From: Legionella nautarum
GTDB taxonomy: Bacteria; Pseudomonadota; Gammaproteobacteria; Legionellales; Legionellaceae
Length of the DNA: 33,988 nt
Direction of reading: 5' to 3'
NCBI RefSeq assembly: GCF_001467895.1
Contig: NZ_LNYO01000023.1
Coordinates: 81,424 to 115,411 of the forward strand
The notes beneath the pieces were generated by a model. That model made no database searches, was not told the DNA's origin, and saw nothing but the letters and a program-made list of their open reading frames with translations. Both the position numbers and the translations under genes were made by a program. Below, one piece after another: positions 15,972 through 23,550 of the stretch. Numbering within the stretch: the first letter of the stretch is position 1; every line of letters starts with the position of its first letter.

Positions 15972-17576
15972 TTATCTAATAATTTCTAAATTTACCTTTA
16001 CTGGCTTAGCTAGATTTACCTCTTCGTGGGTACTTAAATACACCGCAGTAATTGCCGATAATTCTGATAAACACCGTAAAAATAAATCCTTGATTTGGGT
16101 ATCTAAGAAAGCGGTACATTCATCAATCACTAAAATAGATACCGTCCTATCCCAAGAGCTTAATGACCTTAGCAGTGAGATAAGAATCTTTTCTCCAGAA
16201 GAAAATTGTCCATTTCTTCTTTCATAAAATTTTTCTTCAATTTTTAAAAAAAGTGCTAAAAAAGCGTTAATTAAATGAGTTGATAATCTACCTCGCATTT
16301 TTTCATCTAGGGCAATTTGCCAATCACTGTAATTTGGGTTTATTGGGCCTAAAATTTGTTCGTTAAAGGTTTTTAATGATTTGAAAATGACTGGATCTCG
16401 TTCCACGACGCGGATTTTAGTTTTTGGGATATTAGCGAGCATTTGCTTTAAATCACTTTGATTATGAACTTGCACTTCACGCTCATAGCCAAGGATTGAA
16501 TTCAACAACGTAGTTTTTCCTGATCCGTTGCTTCCTTTTATATGATAAATGCCTGGTTTAATACTCAGCTCATTGATCGTATTATCTTGAAGTTTAACTT
16601 GGATAAGGTCTTCATTGAGGTGACTTTTATTTAAAACTATATTCTTATCTTTGATTTTAAAAGAACTCGCTATTTCGTTAATTGCTTTGATTAAGATTCT
16701 CTTTTTACACTGATTTGCATTATTTTCAAGAAAGGCATTCGATGCGTTTATTATTAATTGTGAAAAACCAACCCACACAAACATGTTTGTTATCGATAAA
16801 TGATTAAAATAAACAGCTACAATTACTAGTAAAGTATTTATGATGAAGGGGAGTTCGACCATTATTTGAGCCATAATATCTCTGAGCAGCTGGGCTAATA
16901 TGAAATTATTTTTAGATTCATATAGTGGGTAATATGCGGATTTTCTCCAGAGATGAATCTGCTCTACCCAATTAAAAGATATTTCACGGTAAGACTTAAA
17001 ATATTCATTTATCCAAGTGAGTATAGATCTCTTATTATCGTGAATTCTATCTTGATGATAATCCAACCTTTTTAGGAAAATATTCTTACTTAAATAATTA
17101 AGGTAAAACAATGCAATTAAAGCGAATATACCATAGAAAAACTGGGTATAAATTAATAGTGAAACTACCATCACTAAGACGATCATTATCGTGCACTGAT
17201 TATTTATAATGGCGCATTCCAAATTATATAAATTGGGTAAATGATCAAAGTAAAATAAATAAATAAGATTATGTTTTTGTTCGTTATCGTGATAAATTTT
17301 TTTAGGGAACTGAAGTTTCCATTGCTCTGCAATCTCTTTATTCTCGTAATAACAAGCTAGAAATTTATTCGTTAAATCGGAAAACATTACTATAAGTTTA
17401 GTGAGAACAAACCAAACCAAAGTTAATAGTAATTGTTCAAATAGAGTGTTTTTATTAATTGCTTGTTGAATTGCCCTTCCTTGGAAGATGAAAAATCCAC
17501 ACCAAGCAGTGTATTTAGTGAAGCTTAAAAATGCCGACATTAGTTTTATTTTATTGATATTATAAAGTTTAAACAT
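15972..17576 (-). CDS. ABC transporter, fused membrane and ATPase domains
   Basis: This 534-residue half-transporter has about five to six membrane helices in residues 10-290 (for instance QCTIMIVLVMVVSLLIY and DIMAQIMVELPFIINTLLVI). The ATPase part has Walker A (GSNGSGKTTLLN), an altered signature (FSSGEKILIS in place of LSGGQ), Walker B (ILVIDECTA) and an H-loop (STHEE). It has no C39 domain. The signature and layout resemble single-polypeptide exporters of peptide products (SyrD/McjD-like). Its start overlaps the upstream ATP-grasp gene by 8 bases. A second exporter in one operon suggests a separate substrate, perhaps the repeat peptide at 19436-19597, or a self-immunity pump. Confidence 0.82.
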   Translation of the reverse strand: MFKLYNINKIKLMSAFLSFTKYTAWCGFFIFQGRAIQQAINKNTLFEQLLLTLVWFVLTKLIVMFSDLTNKFLACYYENKEIAEQWKLQFPKKIYHDNEQKHNLIYLFYFDHLPNLYNLECAIINNQCTIMIVLVMVVSLLIYTQFFYGIFALIALFYLNYLSKNIFLKRLDYHQDRIHDNKRSILTWINEYFKSYREISFNWVEQIHLWRKSAYYPLYESKNNFILAQLLRDIMAQIMVELPFIINTLLVIVAVYFNHLSITNMFVWVGFSQLIINASNAFLENNANQCKKRILIKAINEIASSFKIKDKNIVLNKSHLNEDLIQVKLQDNTINELSIKPGIYHIKGSNGSGKTTLLNSILGYEREVQVHNQSDLKQMLANIPKTKIRVVERDPVIFKSLKTFNEQILGPINPNYSDWQIALDEKMRGRLSTHLINAFLALFLKIEEKFYERRNGQFSSGEKILISLLRSLSSWDRTVSILVIDECTAFLDTQIKDLFLRCLSELSAITAVYLSTHEEVNLAKPVKVNLEIIR

Positions 17577-18594
17577 TTTTTAATTCTGCTAGTAAATCAC
17601 TGATAAAGGACTCTTTTTTAACTCCTTTATGCTCATGATAAGCTGACCAACCAGGCGAAGGATTTGCTTCTAGAACAACATACTTATCCTCTATTTTTAT
17701 GAAATCTATACCTATTAAAGGATTGTCTTCATAACTTGTTACTTCGATACAGAATTTTCGTAGTTCCTCTGAAAATTCATAAACGTCTTGTAATGAAAAA
17801 AACTTATTATCATAGCGATAATCAACCTTTTCTTTTTCAGAAGATAATTTTCCATGAAGATTTCCATTGGCTACATGAATTCTCAGATCGTTTCCTTGGA
17901 TTTTTTCTTGAAATAAAATAGGGAGATTATTTAGATTGAATTGGTTCCAATTTTTATATTCAGTTTCATCGACAACAATTGATCGAATGCCAGATAACGA
18001 TTTCACAATGTAAGAATTATGATTTGGAAGAAGCTCAAAGGGCTTTCGTCCTTTAATGACATAACTGTTACCAATTGAAATATTCGCTTTATTTTTAGAA
18101 GCTTTTTTCAATGAACTATTTAATTGATACAGTTTTGACTCATTATTATTTTGGGATTTAGGACTACATACAGCTTTTCCATCCCAGGTGTCGACAAAGT
18201 TATAAAATTCGCCGAGTGATAGCCAGAATTTATCATCAGGATCGATTTGGCATCCCCTAATGTATAAGCATTTGGGTTTTATTTTATATTGTTCTAGCGC
18301 ATTTTTTTTATATAAAAAACAGCATTCTGTATTCGTTCGAATATAGCTCCATCTTTTATGGATATCTTCATAATATAAAATTAAGATATTATCTAAGTAA
18401 TCAATTGCATATTCTAAATTAAACAAAACTTTGTCTTTTTTGGGGCCAAACGCAATGGCATTAACTTTAACTTCATCTAATTTTTCGATAGCAGAATAAT
18501 CCAAAATAAATTTGGTTTGATGATTTTCATCAAGACGGCCGCCTATTATTTCTGGCCTATAATTTCCCCCTATAAATGATTCCAATTCAAACAA
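17569..18594 (-). CDS. Second ATP-grasp ligase
   Basis: The 341-residue frame begins at a TTG (18594) with AGGAG 8 bases upstream, inside the last 25 bases of the preceding gene. It is RimK-like but distinct from the MvdD-like enzyme. The N-terminal half is a divergent pre-ATP-grasp region. From about residue 175 come YVIKGRKPFELL, IVKSLSGIRS, the lid/binding strand PILFQEKIQGNDLRIHVANG, and the metal site LIGIDFIKIEDKYVVLEANPSPGW. The E-A-N-P-S-P-G-W ending and L-R-I-H-V are standard for active ligases, so catalysis is expected. It sits directly after the degenerate partner (18570-19433) and the repeat peptide. I infer that it modifies that peptide. Confidence 0.83.
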   Translation of the reverse strand: MFELESFIGGNYRPEIIGGRLDENHQTKFILDYSAIEKLDEVKVNAIAFGPKKDKVLFNLEYAIDYLDNILILYYEDIHKRWSYIRTNTECCFLYKKNALEQYKIKPKCLYIRGCQIDPDDKFWLSLGEFYNFVDTWDGKAVCSPKSQNNNESKLYQLNSSLKKASKNKANISIGNSYVIKGRKPFELLPNHNSYIVKSLSGIRSIVVDETEYKNWNQFNLNNLPILFQEKIQGNDLRIHVANGNLHGKLSSEKEKVDYRYDNKFFSLQDVYEFSEELRKFCIEVTSYEDNPLIGIDFIKIEDKYVVLEANPSPGWSAYHEHKGVKKESFISDLLAELKNV

Positions 18595-19433
18595 TTATAG
18601 TACTCCTGTAATAAATTATGATGAAGGAAATCTGAAAATAAGGGATTCGATTGAGAACGAATTATCTCTATATTGACGCAACCAAAGCTAAGCTCATTCT
18701 TGTTAACAAAAACTAATAACTCAAAAATAAAGTAATTAAATACGCGTTTAATTTGATATAGAGCTTTCTCTAAAATATCTAATTGCGTATCAGTCAAAAT
18801 TAAATTAGCCGTAATTAATCGACTTGAACCAACGGACAATATAAATATTGGTTCTCCGATTGGTTTCTCAAAACAAAATCCTGTTAAATTATTAGAGTTA
18901 GTACTTGCAGACCAATTTAAAAAATTAAAGATCGTTGAATGAACAACATTAATATTTTTACCAAAGGGAAAATAGCTTTTAGCTCCCCAATAATAATTGG
19001 GTATTGGTAAATTAAGCTTCTCTTTAATTAGATTCCATTGTTGAGGTAAGGAATAGATCTGTTCGCAAACACCATTGACTGCAATATTTTGCACTTTAAC
19101 AAAGCTATTTAACGCAAAGCCTAAATAAGCCTCAAACTCTCTTCTTGCATAGTCCTGATCTTGCGCTTTAAAAGAGCCAAATAATTCTCTTTCTATGTAT
19201 ATGATTCTATTTAAAAGATGGTGGCTGTGATTGGAATATTTAATCTTGTCTTTTTTATACCATTGTATGCATACTTCTTTATCACTCAAACGATCTTGAA
19301 TGTCATATTTATTTAGTAAATCGCCAATAAATACAACATCAATCGTGGGACTAGTTGACTGCGTATTCAGAATCCATTTTGTAATTGCCTCAGACCTAGA
19401 GGATGAGGCGATCAGTAACTTCTTGTTATTCAT
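18570..19433 (-). CDS. Degenerate ATP-grasp-like partner protein
   Basis: This 287-residue protein starts 2 bases after the stop of the repeat-peptide gene and overlaps the ATP-grasp gene by 25 bases. I do not recognise it as a named family. Its layout resembles a RimK-type protein that has lost its catalytic core. There is a Rossmann-like start (KLLIASSSRSEAITKWI), a Q-W-Y-K-K-D segment where active ligases have W-x-R-R, and SLPQQWNLIKEKLNLPIPNY where they have the G-L-P-I-P linker. The end, LLVFVNKNELSFGCVNIEI, sits where the F-x-E-x-N metal strand would be. The Lys and acidic ATP/metal residues are not evident. It may act as a leader-recognition subunit for the ligase. Confidence in the gene is high, in the role low. 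Confidence 0.7.
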   Translation of the reverse strand: MNNKKLLIASSSRSEAITKWILNTQSTSPTIDVVFIGDLLNKYDIQDRLSDKEVCIQWYKKDKIKYSNHSHHLLNRIIYIERELFGSFKAQDQDYARREFEAYLGFALNSFVKVQNIAVNGVCEQIYSLPQQWNLIKEKLNLPIPNYYWGAKSYFPFGKNINVVHSTIFNFLNWSASTNSNNLTGFCFEKPIGEPIFILSVGSSRLITANLILTDTQLDILEKALYQIKRVFNYFIFELLVFVNKNELSFGCVNIEIIRSQSNPLFSDFLHHNLLQEYYNCLNWNHL

Positions 19434-19435
19434 TT

Positions 19436-19597
19436 TTAAAATCGATAATCAATTTCATTTCTTTGGTAATCGCCATTTAGAGTGAAACCTTTTTCTTTAC
19501 CATCCTTTCCTCCTTCTTTGCCATCACTTCCTCCTTCCTTACCGTCACTATAAATTCCAAAAAATATATCTTGAGCCTTATCTATTAATTCATTCAT
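19436..19597 (-). CDS. 53-aa repeat peptide, candidate second RiPP precursor
   Basis: The ATG at 19597 lies 12 bases after the beta-solenoid gene; the TAA lies 2 bases before the partner-protein gene. Residues 1-16 ([16 protein letters not shown]) look like an amphipathic recognition segment. Residues 17-37 are three tandem heptads, [14 protein letters not shown] and KDGKEKG. The tail is [16 protein letters not shown]. Regularly spaced Lys, Glu and Asp would suit Lys-Glu/Asp amide or isopeptide links made by an ATP-grasp ligase. The GG sites lack the hydrophobic spacing of a C39 leader. Residues 6-24 match 14 of 19 residues at the N-terminus of the DAHP synthase at 33140, so this segment is a conserved module and not chance coding. 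Confidence 0.75.
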   Translation of the reverse strand: MNELIDKAQDIFFGIYSDGKEGGSDGKEGGKDGKEKGFTLNGDYQRNEIDYRF

Positions 19598-19609
19598 TTT
19601 TATATTCCA

Positions 19610-20149
19610 TTAGTTATTAATTATTTCACCGCCAATTACTTTACCTCCGAGCTTAGAGCCGCCTCGGACATAAACCTTTCCACGACCATCGTTAAAACTA
19701 ATATTGCCACTGACTTCAGAATTATTATCAAGATAAACTTCTTGTGATTGATTGTCCGTATGGAGAACATTCAGATGGCCAGCAATTTTTGAATTAATCA
19801 ATCGGGTAGAGCTGGAATGAATATCCAGTGAATTTTCGAATTTAGTAGAGGCAGCTTTTAGATTCCCTTTAATTTCTGCTAATTCATTAACAGTACATTG
19901 CATCAAGGAAACGCTACCATTAACATCCAATGTAGAAAAATAGGCATCATCAGCGGTCAACATTCCATTAACAGTGGTTGGCCCATTAATTGTCGTTCCA
20001 TTTACAGAGACCATCCCGTTTCCAGTTAATTCACTTACAGTTCCCTTACCGCATGTGACACTCCCAGGAGAAATCTTACATACTTCAGCGTTAACTGTTG
20101 AAATAACACCTGCAAACATCAGTGCAGAGGTAATTGTTTTTAATTTCAC
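19610..20149 (-). CDS. Secreted beta-solenoid (bactofilin-like repeat) protein, copy A
   Basis: The start is a GTG at 20149 with AAGGAG 7-8 bases upstream. Residues 1-21 (KLKTITSALMFAGVISTVNA) form a signal peptide cut before EVCK. The mature protein has two N-terminal Cys (VCKISPGSVTC) and then short repeats of the form G-x-V-x-V-N-G-T-T (NGMVSVNGTTINGPTTVNGM, GSVSLMQCTV, AEIKGNLKAAS, SEVSGNISFNDG). These would stack as a right-handed beta-solenoid like polymer-forming cell-shape proteins. A periplasmic, surface or scaffold role is likely. A close paralogue lies at 32588-33127, and both sit directly upstream of the same leader module, so the pair is functionally tied. Confidence 0.78.
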   Translation of the reverse strand: MKLKTITSALMFAGVISTVNAEVCKISPGSVTCGKGTVSELTGNGMVSVNGTTINGPTTVNGMLTADDAYFSTLDVNGSVSLMQCTVNELAEIKGNLKAASTKFENSLDIHSSSTRLINSKIAGHLNVLHTDNQSQEVYLDNNSEVSGNISFNDGRGKVYVRGGSKLGGKVIGGEIINN

Positions 20150-20166
20150 TATCTTACTCCTTTTAT

Positions 20167-20664
20167 TTAACGACCATTTAATAAATCTTCTAAATCAAAA
20201 AGATGATTACACCGTTTCGCAGTAATAAAATTTCTTTGAAAGGGATTTTCTTGAAAAACTGCTAGTTCTTTTACTTCTTCCAAAAAAGTTTCATTAAAAG
20301 AACCATCCACTCTCAAGCTCCCAGTCCCAATGAAACTATCAATCGTACTTTGTTGATTATGATTTCTTACTATATTTAATGCCGCGATAGATAAGGAAAG
20401 ATCGGCACTTCTGGCATCTTGAACATTATAATTTTCTTTCAATGATCTTAAGTTATACTCATAAGTCTCCAAGCAACTCCAATCTCTCTTTAATGAAGAC
20501 ATTATTTTTATAACTCTGACAAAATTTCTTTCTAATGATTTTGCTATTGAACCAGACGAATTAACTCTAAAGTGCGAAGTTGGTTGTGCATCTAACATTA
20601 AATAAAAAACCAAGCCTTGGCGATTGATATCAAATGCTGGTATTAAAAAATCGAGGTTTATCAT
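20167..20664 (-). CDS. Lon/ChlI-fold-like small protein, copy A
   Basis: This 165-residue cytoplasmic protein is the first gene of the operon. The pattern ARSADLSLSIAALNIV followed by IGTGSLRVDG, and then AKRCNHLFDLEDLLNG, resembles the Lon-protease-like domain at the N-terminus of ComM/ChlI (G-P-S-A-x-L, then G-E-L-x-L-D-G, then the final S-L-x-E-L). The Ser of that pattern is kept, but no Lys sits where Lon has its catalytic partner. Protease activity is therefore doubtful. The resemblance is by eye and needs a profile search. The stop lies 17 bases before the beta-solenoid gene. A paralogue broken by one stop codon lies at 32110-32568. Confidence 0.65.
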   Translation of the reverse strand: MINLDFLIPAFDINRQGLVFYLMLDAQPTSHFRVNSSGSIAKSLERNFVRVIKIMSSLKRDWSCLETYEYNLRSLKENYNVQDARSADLSLSIAALNIVRNHNQQSTIDSFIGTGSLRVDGSFNETFLEEVKELAVFQENPFQRNFITAKRCNHLFDLEDLLNGR

Positions 20665-20813
20665 TCTTCCTTTTTACTCCATTGAAAGGTTAATTATTTC
20701 AATAACACTTTTAAATTTAATACGAATCGAGTTAAATAATTGAATAAGCCACAATAATACCTGTTTTTTTAATCCAGTCAAACTTTATTAACTCGAAACG
20801 TAGTAATTTTTTT
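20665..20813. promoter_or_regulatory. Divergent promoter region with paired inverted operator-like words
   Basis: TCGAGTTAA at 20727-20735 and its exact reverse complement TTAACTCGA at 20788-20796 lie in the space between the RiPP operon and its divergent regulator; flanking bases extend the match to about 12. On the minus strand TTTAAAAGTGTTATT at 20700-20712 resembles the repeated operator-like word at 31682 and 31711. A possible minus-strand -35 (TTGACT) lies between the two arms. This is the likely control point of the operon. Confidence 0.5.
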
Positions 20814-20873
20814 TTGATTGCTGTAAAATGCTCTATGCAATATCTTTTTATTTGCTCACCTTTCCTGAAATCT

Positions 20874-21566
20874 ATGGCCGAAAAAAAATACACCAAAAAA
20901 GTTATTGTTATAGATGAACATGCTTCGGCTGAAGCTAGGGCAGAAAGATTACGCAAGATTCGTAACCTTGCAAACTTGAACAGAAAAGAGATCTGTGATT
21001 CAACTGAAATTAACTTCAATACGTATAAGGGCTGGGAGTTAGCTCGTTTTGGTGGCTTACCGGTTGATGGCGCTGGAAAAGTTATTAAACGAGTAGCCAA
21101 AGAACATGTAATCTGCTCTGTAGAATGGCTTTTATATGGAAAAGGGCTAGAACCATATCTCCTTCCAAGCTGTACTAATCTTGATAACTTAGATAATCAA
21201 ACATTAATACTTAAAGAGATTTTGTTTTTTCAAAGCCTCCATCCTGATGCTATATACACGCAAATTCAAGACGACGCACTTGCCCCTCACTTTGTACCTG
21301 GAGATTATGTTGCAGGAATTAAAGTGAATGGGAATGATATAGCTGGAGCTATAAACCAACCTTGCTTAGTCGAGTTACCAAATGGAGAGATTCTTGTTCG
21401 CTATTTAAAAGAAGGGCAAAGCAAAAATTCTTTTCAACTATTAGTCACTAATCTAAATGGTGCATTCACGGGCCCTTTTTCAATCGAGTCAGAATTAAAA
21501 TCTGCGGCTCGCATTATTCGACATTATAAAAAGATACAATTCTCCGATATAAGATTAACTACTTAA
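20874..21566 (+). CDS. XRE-type regulator with an S24-like C-domain lacking the catalytic Ser
   Basis: The start is probably the ATG at 20874 (MAEKKYTKK); an upstream in-frame ATG exists at 20814 and no strong Shine-Dalgarno decides. The protein is about 230 residues. The DNA-binding part is ERLRKIRNLANLNRKEICDS then TEINFNTYKGWE. The C-terminal half (DDALAPHFVPGDYVAGIKVN, CLVELPNGEILVRYLKEG) has the LexA/CI peptidase fold. The usual G-D-S-M is D-D-A-L here and the catalytic Lys position appears to be Arg, so self-cleavage is not expected. It is transcribed away from the RiPP operon and lies inside the inverted repeats. The likely job is repression or ligand-dependent control of the operon. 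Confidence 0.8.
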   Translation: MAEKKYTKKVIVIDEHASAEARAERLRKIRNLANLNRKEICDSTEINFNTYKGWELARFGGLPVDGAGKVIKRVAKEHVICSVEWLLYGKGLEPYLLPSCTNLDNLDNQTLILKEILFFQSLHPDAIYTQIQDDALAPHFVPGDYVAGIKVNGNDIAGAINQPCLVELPNGEILVRYLKEGQSKNSFQLLVTNLNGAFTGPFSIESELKSAARIIRHYKKIQFSDIRLTT

Positions 21567-21692
21567 TTAAGGATTGAAACGAAAACTGATCTTGCCTCGA
21601 AAATCCGATTTCTTTAACATGAAAGGTAAGTCATGTTAACTTTTTGAAGTTTTCTTAACATGAGACATTTATCTGAAACTATATAGCTTTAA

Positions 21693-21745
21693 AATTAATT
21701 GAATTAGTTTTGACTTAATCTGACACAACCTATTGAAAAGATGAG
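21693..21745. repeat. Right copy of the ~53-bp inverted repeat
   Basis: Bases 21699-21740 are the exact reverse complement of 10363-10404. No transposase lies next to this copy; the DUF2130 gene ends 34 bases beyond. With the left copy it encloses 11.3 kb containing the complete RiPP operon and its regulator and nothing else. Confidence 0.85.
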
Positions 21746-21778
21746 CCATAGAAGCTTAGAACTGCCACTCACTCAGAA

Positions 21779-23254
21779 TCAGAAGAATTCCTTTTTATCA
21801 AGCTCCTCAAATTTAGCCTTCATCGTAGGATTTTTACTTGTCAGTTTCTTGATCGTTACGTCCTGTGCCTTGTCGTTTGCAAGGCGAAGATTTCGATCAG
21901 TCCCAAGCAGCGCATCTTTAGTCTTCTGTAGATGATCAATTGATTTATCAATCTCATCAATTGCAGTTTGAAATTTCTTAGAAGCAAGCTCATAGTTTTT
22001 CCCAAATGCGGACTTGAATTGCTCAAGGTCTTTTTCGAAGTTTGTTATATCAATATTTTGTGATTTAACAAGCGCAAGTTCTGTCTTATATTCTAAGGAC
22101 TTCATCGAAGCGTTGCGCAAAAGTGTAATTATAGTAAGAAAGAACTGTGGCCTAACGACATACATCTTCGGGTATCGGTGAAACATATCAACAATCCCAG
22201 AGTTATAGAATGCATTGTCAGGTTCAAGTAATGAAACAAGCACAGCATACTCACAACCTTTTTCAATACGATCTTTGTCTAACTCCTTTAAGAAATCCTC
22301 ATTCTTTTTCTTAGTTGCAGTAGTATCTATTTCGTTCTTCATTTCAAACATGATTGAAACTATCTCGGTACCAGAATGGTCTAAGTCACGAAAAATAAAG
22401 TCACCTTTGCTACCAAAGCTCGCATCATTATCTTTTTCAAAATATGCATGTGGAAATGCAGTTGCACGAATCCGATTGAACTCTATCTCACAATGCTGCT
22501 CAAGGGTTTCTCCAACCATCTTAGTCGAAAGACGAGCTTTCATGTCTCGTAATCGTTCGATAGCATCGTCACGATCTTTGAGCTGTGTTTCATACTTGTC
22601 TTTGAGAGATTTTTCAGAAAGTTGCTTTTCTAGTTCTGCTTGTTTAAGGTTGTTTCTCAGTTCATCCCGCTCTTTCTCAACTTTGCTAAGTGCCTCGACA
22701 ACAGCAAGTTTCTTCGCAGATTCGGTAGCACTAAGCTTTTCCTCTGCTAGTTTCAGAGCAGCTTCTTTATCTAGTTTCGTCTTTTCCAGTTCGTTAGCAA
22801 GGTTATCACGCTCTTTCTCAACTTTGCTAAGTGCCTCTGCAATAGCAAGTTTCTTAGCAGATTCGTTAGCACCAAGCTTTTCCTCTGCTAGTTTCAGAGC
22901 AGCTTCTTTATCTAGTTTCGTCTTTTCTAATTCGTTAACAAGGTTATCACGCTCTTTCTCAATAGCTTTCAGTGCTTCAGTCACGGCTAGTTTCTGCGTC
23001 ACCTCACCTGCATCTAATTTTGCTTTCAATGCTTTTATCTCGGCATCCTTGTCTGAAGCAAGCTTCTGCATGTCATTTCTGATGTTGCTCTTGGCAAGTT
23101 CCACTGCATTCAGTTTCTCCTTCTCAGCCAATTCGAGTCGCTCATGCAATTGCTGGTCAAATTCTTTATCGCGAACCTGCTTCAAAATATCTGCATACCC
23201 AGCTTCGTCAACTTTGAATGCCTTTTTGCAGTGGGGGCAGATTATTTCATGCAT
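21779..23254 (-). CDS. DUF2130 protein with long coiled coil and nuclease-like C-domain
   Basis: This 491-residue protein begins [13 protein letters not shown]; the C-P-H-C is half of a possible zinc ribbon. Residues 25-245 are a charged coiled coil containing 47-residue internal repeats ([20 protein letters not shown] and onwards). The C-terminal half matches what I know of DUF2130: [66 protein letters not shown]. The spacing G-D-F ... E-M-K resembles the D ... E-x-K core of restriction-endonuclease-like nucleases, so a nuclease fold is possible. That is my inference. No partner gene is apparent, and the gene lies just outside the right inverted repeat. Confidence 0.8.
   Translation of the reverse strand: MHEIICPHCKKAFKVDEAGYADILKQVRDKEFDQQLHERLELAEKEKLNAVELAKSNIRNDMQKLASDKDAEIKALKAKLDAGEVTQKLAVTEALKAIEKERDNLVNELEKTKLDKEAALKLAEEKLGANESAKKLAIAEALSKVEKERDNLANELEKTKLDKEAALKLAEEKLSATESAKKLAVVEALSKVEKERDELRNNLKQAELEKQLSEKSLKDKYETQLKDRDDAIERLRDMKARLSTKMVGETLEQHCEIEFNRIRATAFPHAYFEKDNDASFGSKGDFIFRDLDHSGTEIVSIMFEMKNEIDTTATKKKNEDFLKELDKDRIEKGCEYAVLVSLLEPDNAFYNSGIVDMFHRYPKMYVVRPQFFLTIITLLRNASMKSLEYKTELALVKSQNIDITNFEKDLEQFKSAFGKNYELASKKFQTAIDEIDKSIDHLQKTKDALLGTDRNLRLANDKAQDVTIKKLTSKNPTMKAKFEELDKKEFF
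22668..23000 (-). repeat. Tandem 141-bp repeats inside the DUF2130 gene
   Basis: The stretch beginning CGCTCTTTCTCAA recurs at about 22668, 22809 and 22950, a 141-bp (47-codon) period, with two nearly full units and a partial third. Units differ mainly at third positions and scattered single bases, so the duplication is not brand new. The repeats lengthen the coiled coil in frame. Confidence 0.8.
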
Positions 23255-23369
23255 ATTTAATTCCTCTTTCTATAGTTATTTACAGCAAATAATTATTTTG
23301 TGGTAATGAAAATGTTGGTGGCAAACAATTGCTTTATAATACAGTTTATTTGAACAATTAGAAAACAAG

Positions 23370-23440
23370 AACCAGGGAGTCAAGCCTTGCTTTTTGCTAT
23401 TGAAATTATTAGGCGAAAAGCAAGGCTTGACTCCCTGGTT
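23370..23440. repeat. 25-bp perfect palindromic repeat with 21-base loop
   Basis: AACCAGGGAGTCAAGCCTTG continuing to TTTT (23370-23394) is the exact reverse complement of 23416-23440. A partial third copy lies at 24471-24491. It lies between the divergent DUF2130 and GNAT genes, so it is not placed as a terminator. It looks like a dispersed palindromic (REP/MITE-like) element. The rest of 23255-23550 shows no gene. Confidence 0.75.
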
Positions 23441-23550
23441 GCGTTCTAAGTAGTTATTACGTTTCAATAGCTTTGCGGGTCTTAGATTTTCGGTATTAGT
23501 TTTAACGCCATCAGAATTCCCTTTTGATATTTCATTGTAGGGGCAACCTG

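Noticed and set aside
19500-19560. Tandem DGKEGG-coding repeats as a possible CRISPR or microsatellite
   Set aside because: The 21-bp units are in frame within a small gene with a conserved N-terminus; there are no spacers.
19436-19597. Repeat peptide as a classical double-glycine leader substrate
   Set aside because: Residues before each GG are charged or Gly, lacking the hydrophobic -4/-7/-12 pattern, so C39 cleavage is not supported.
20732-21100. A 122-codon minus-strand frame over the regulator start
   Set aside because: It overlaps the HTH-coding region and the operator arms, and has no Shine-Dalgarno or recognisable motif.
22215-23306. A 363-codon plus-strand open frame
   Set aside because: It is the Ser/Phe-rich antisense of the DUF2130 coiled coil, whose composition leaves the opposite frame free of stops.
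23370-23440. Palindrome as a transcription terminator
   Set aside because: It lies between divergently transcribed genes at their 5' ends, and a partial copy recurs elsewhere, so a dispersed repeat fits better.
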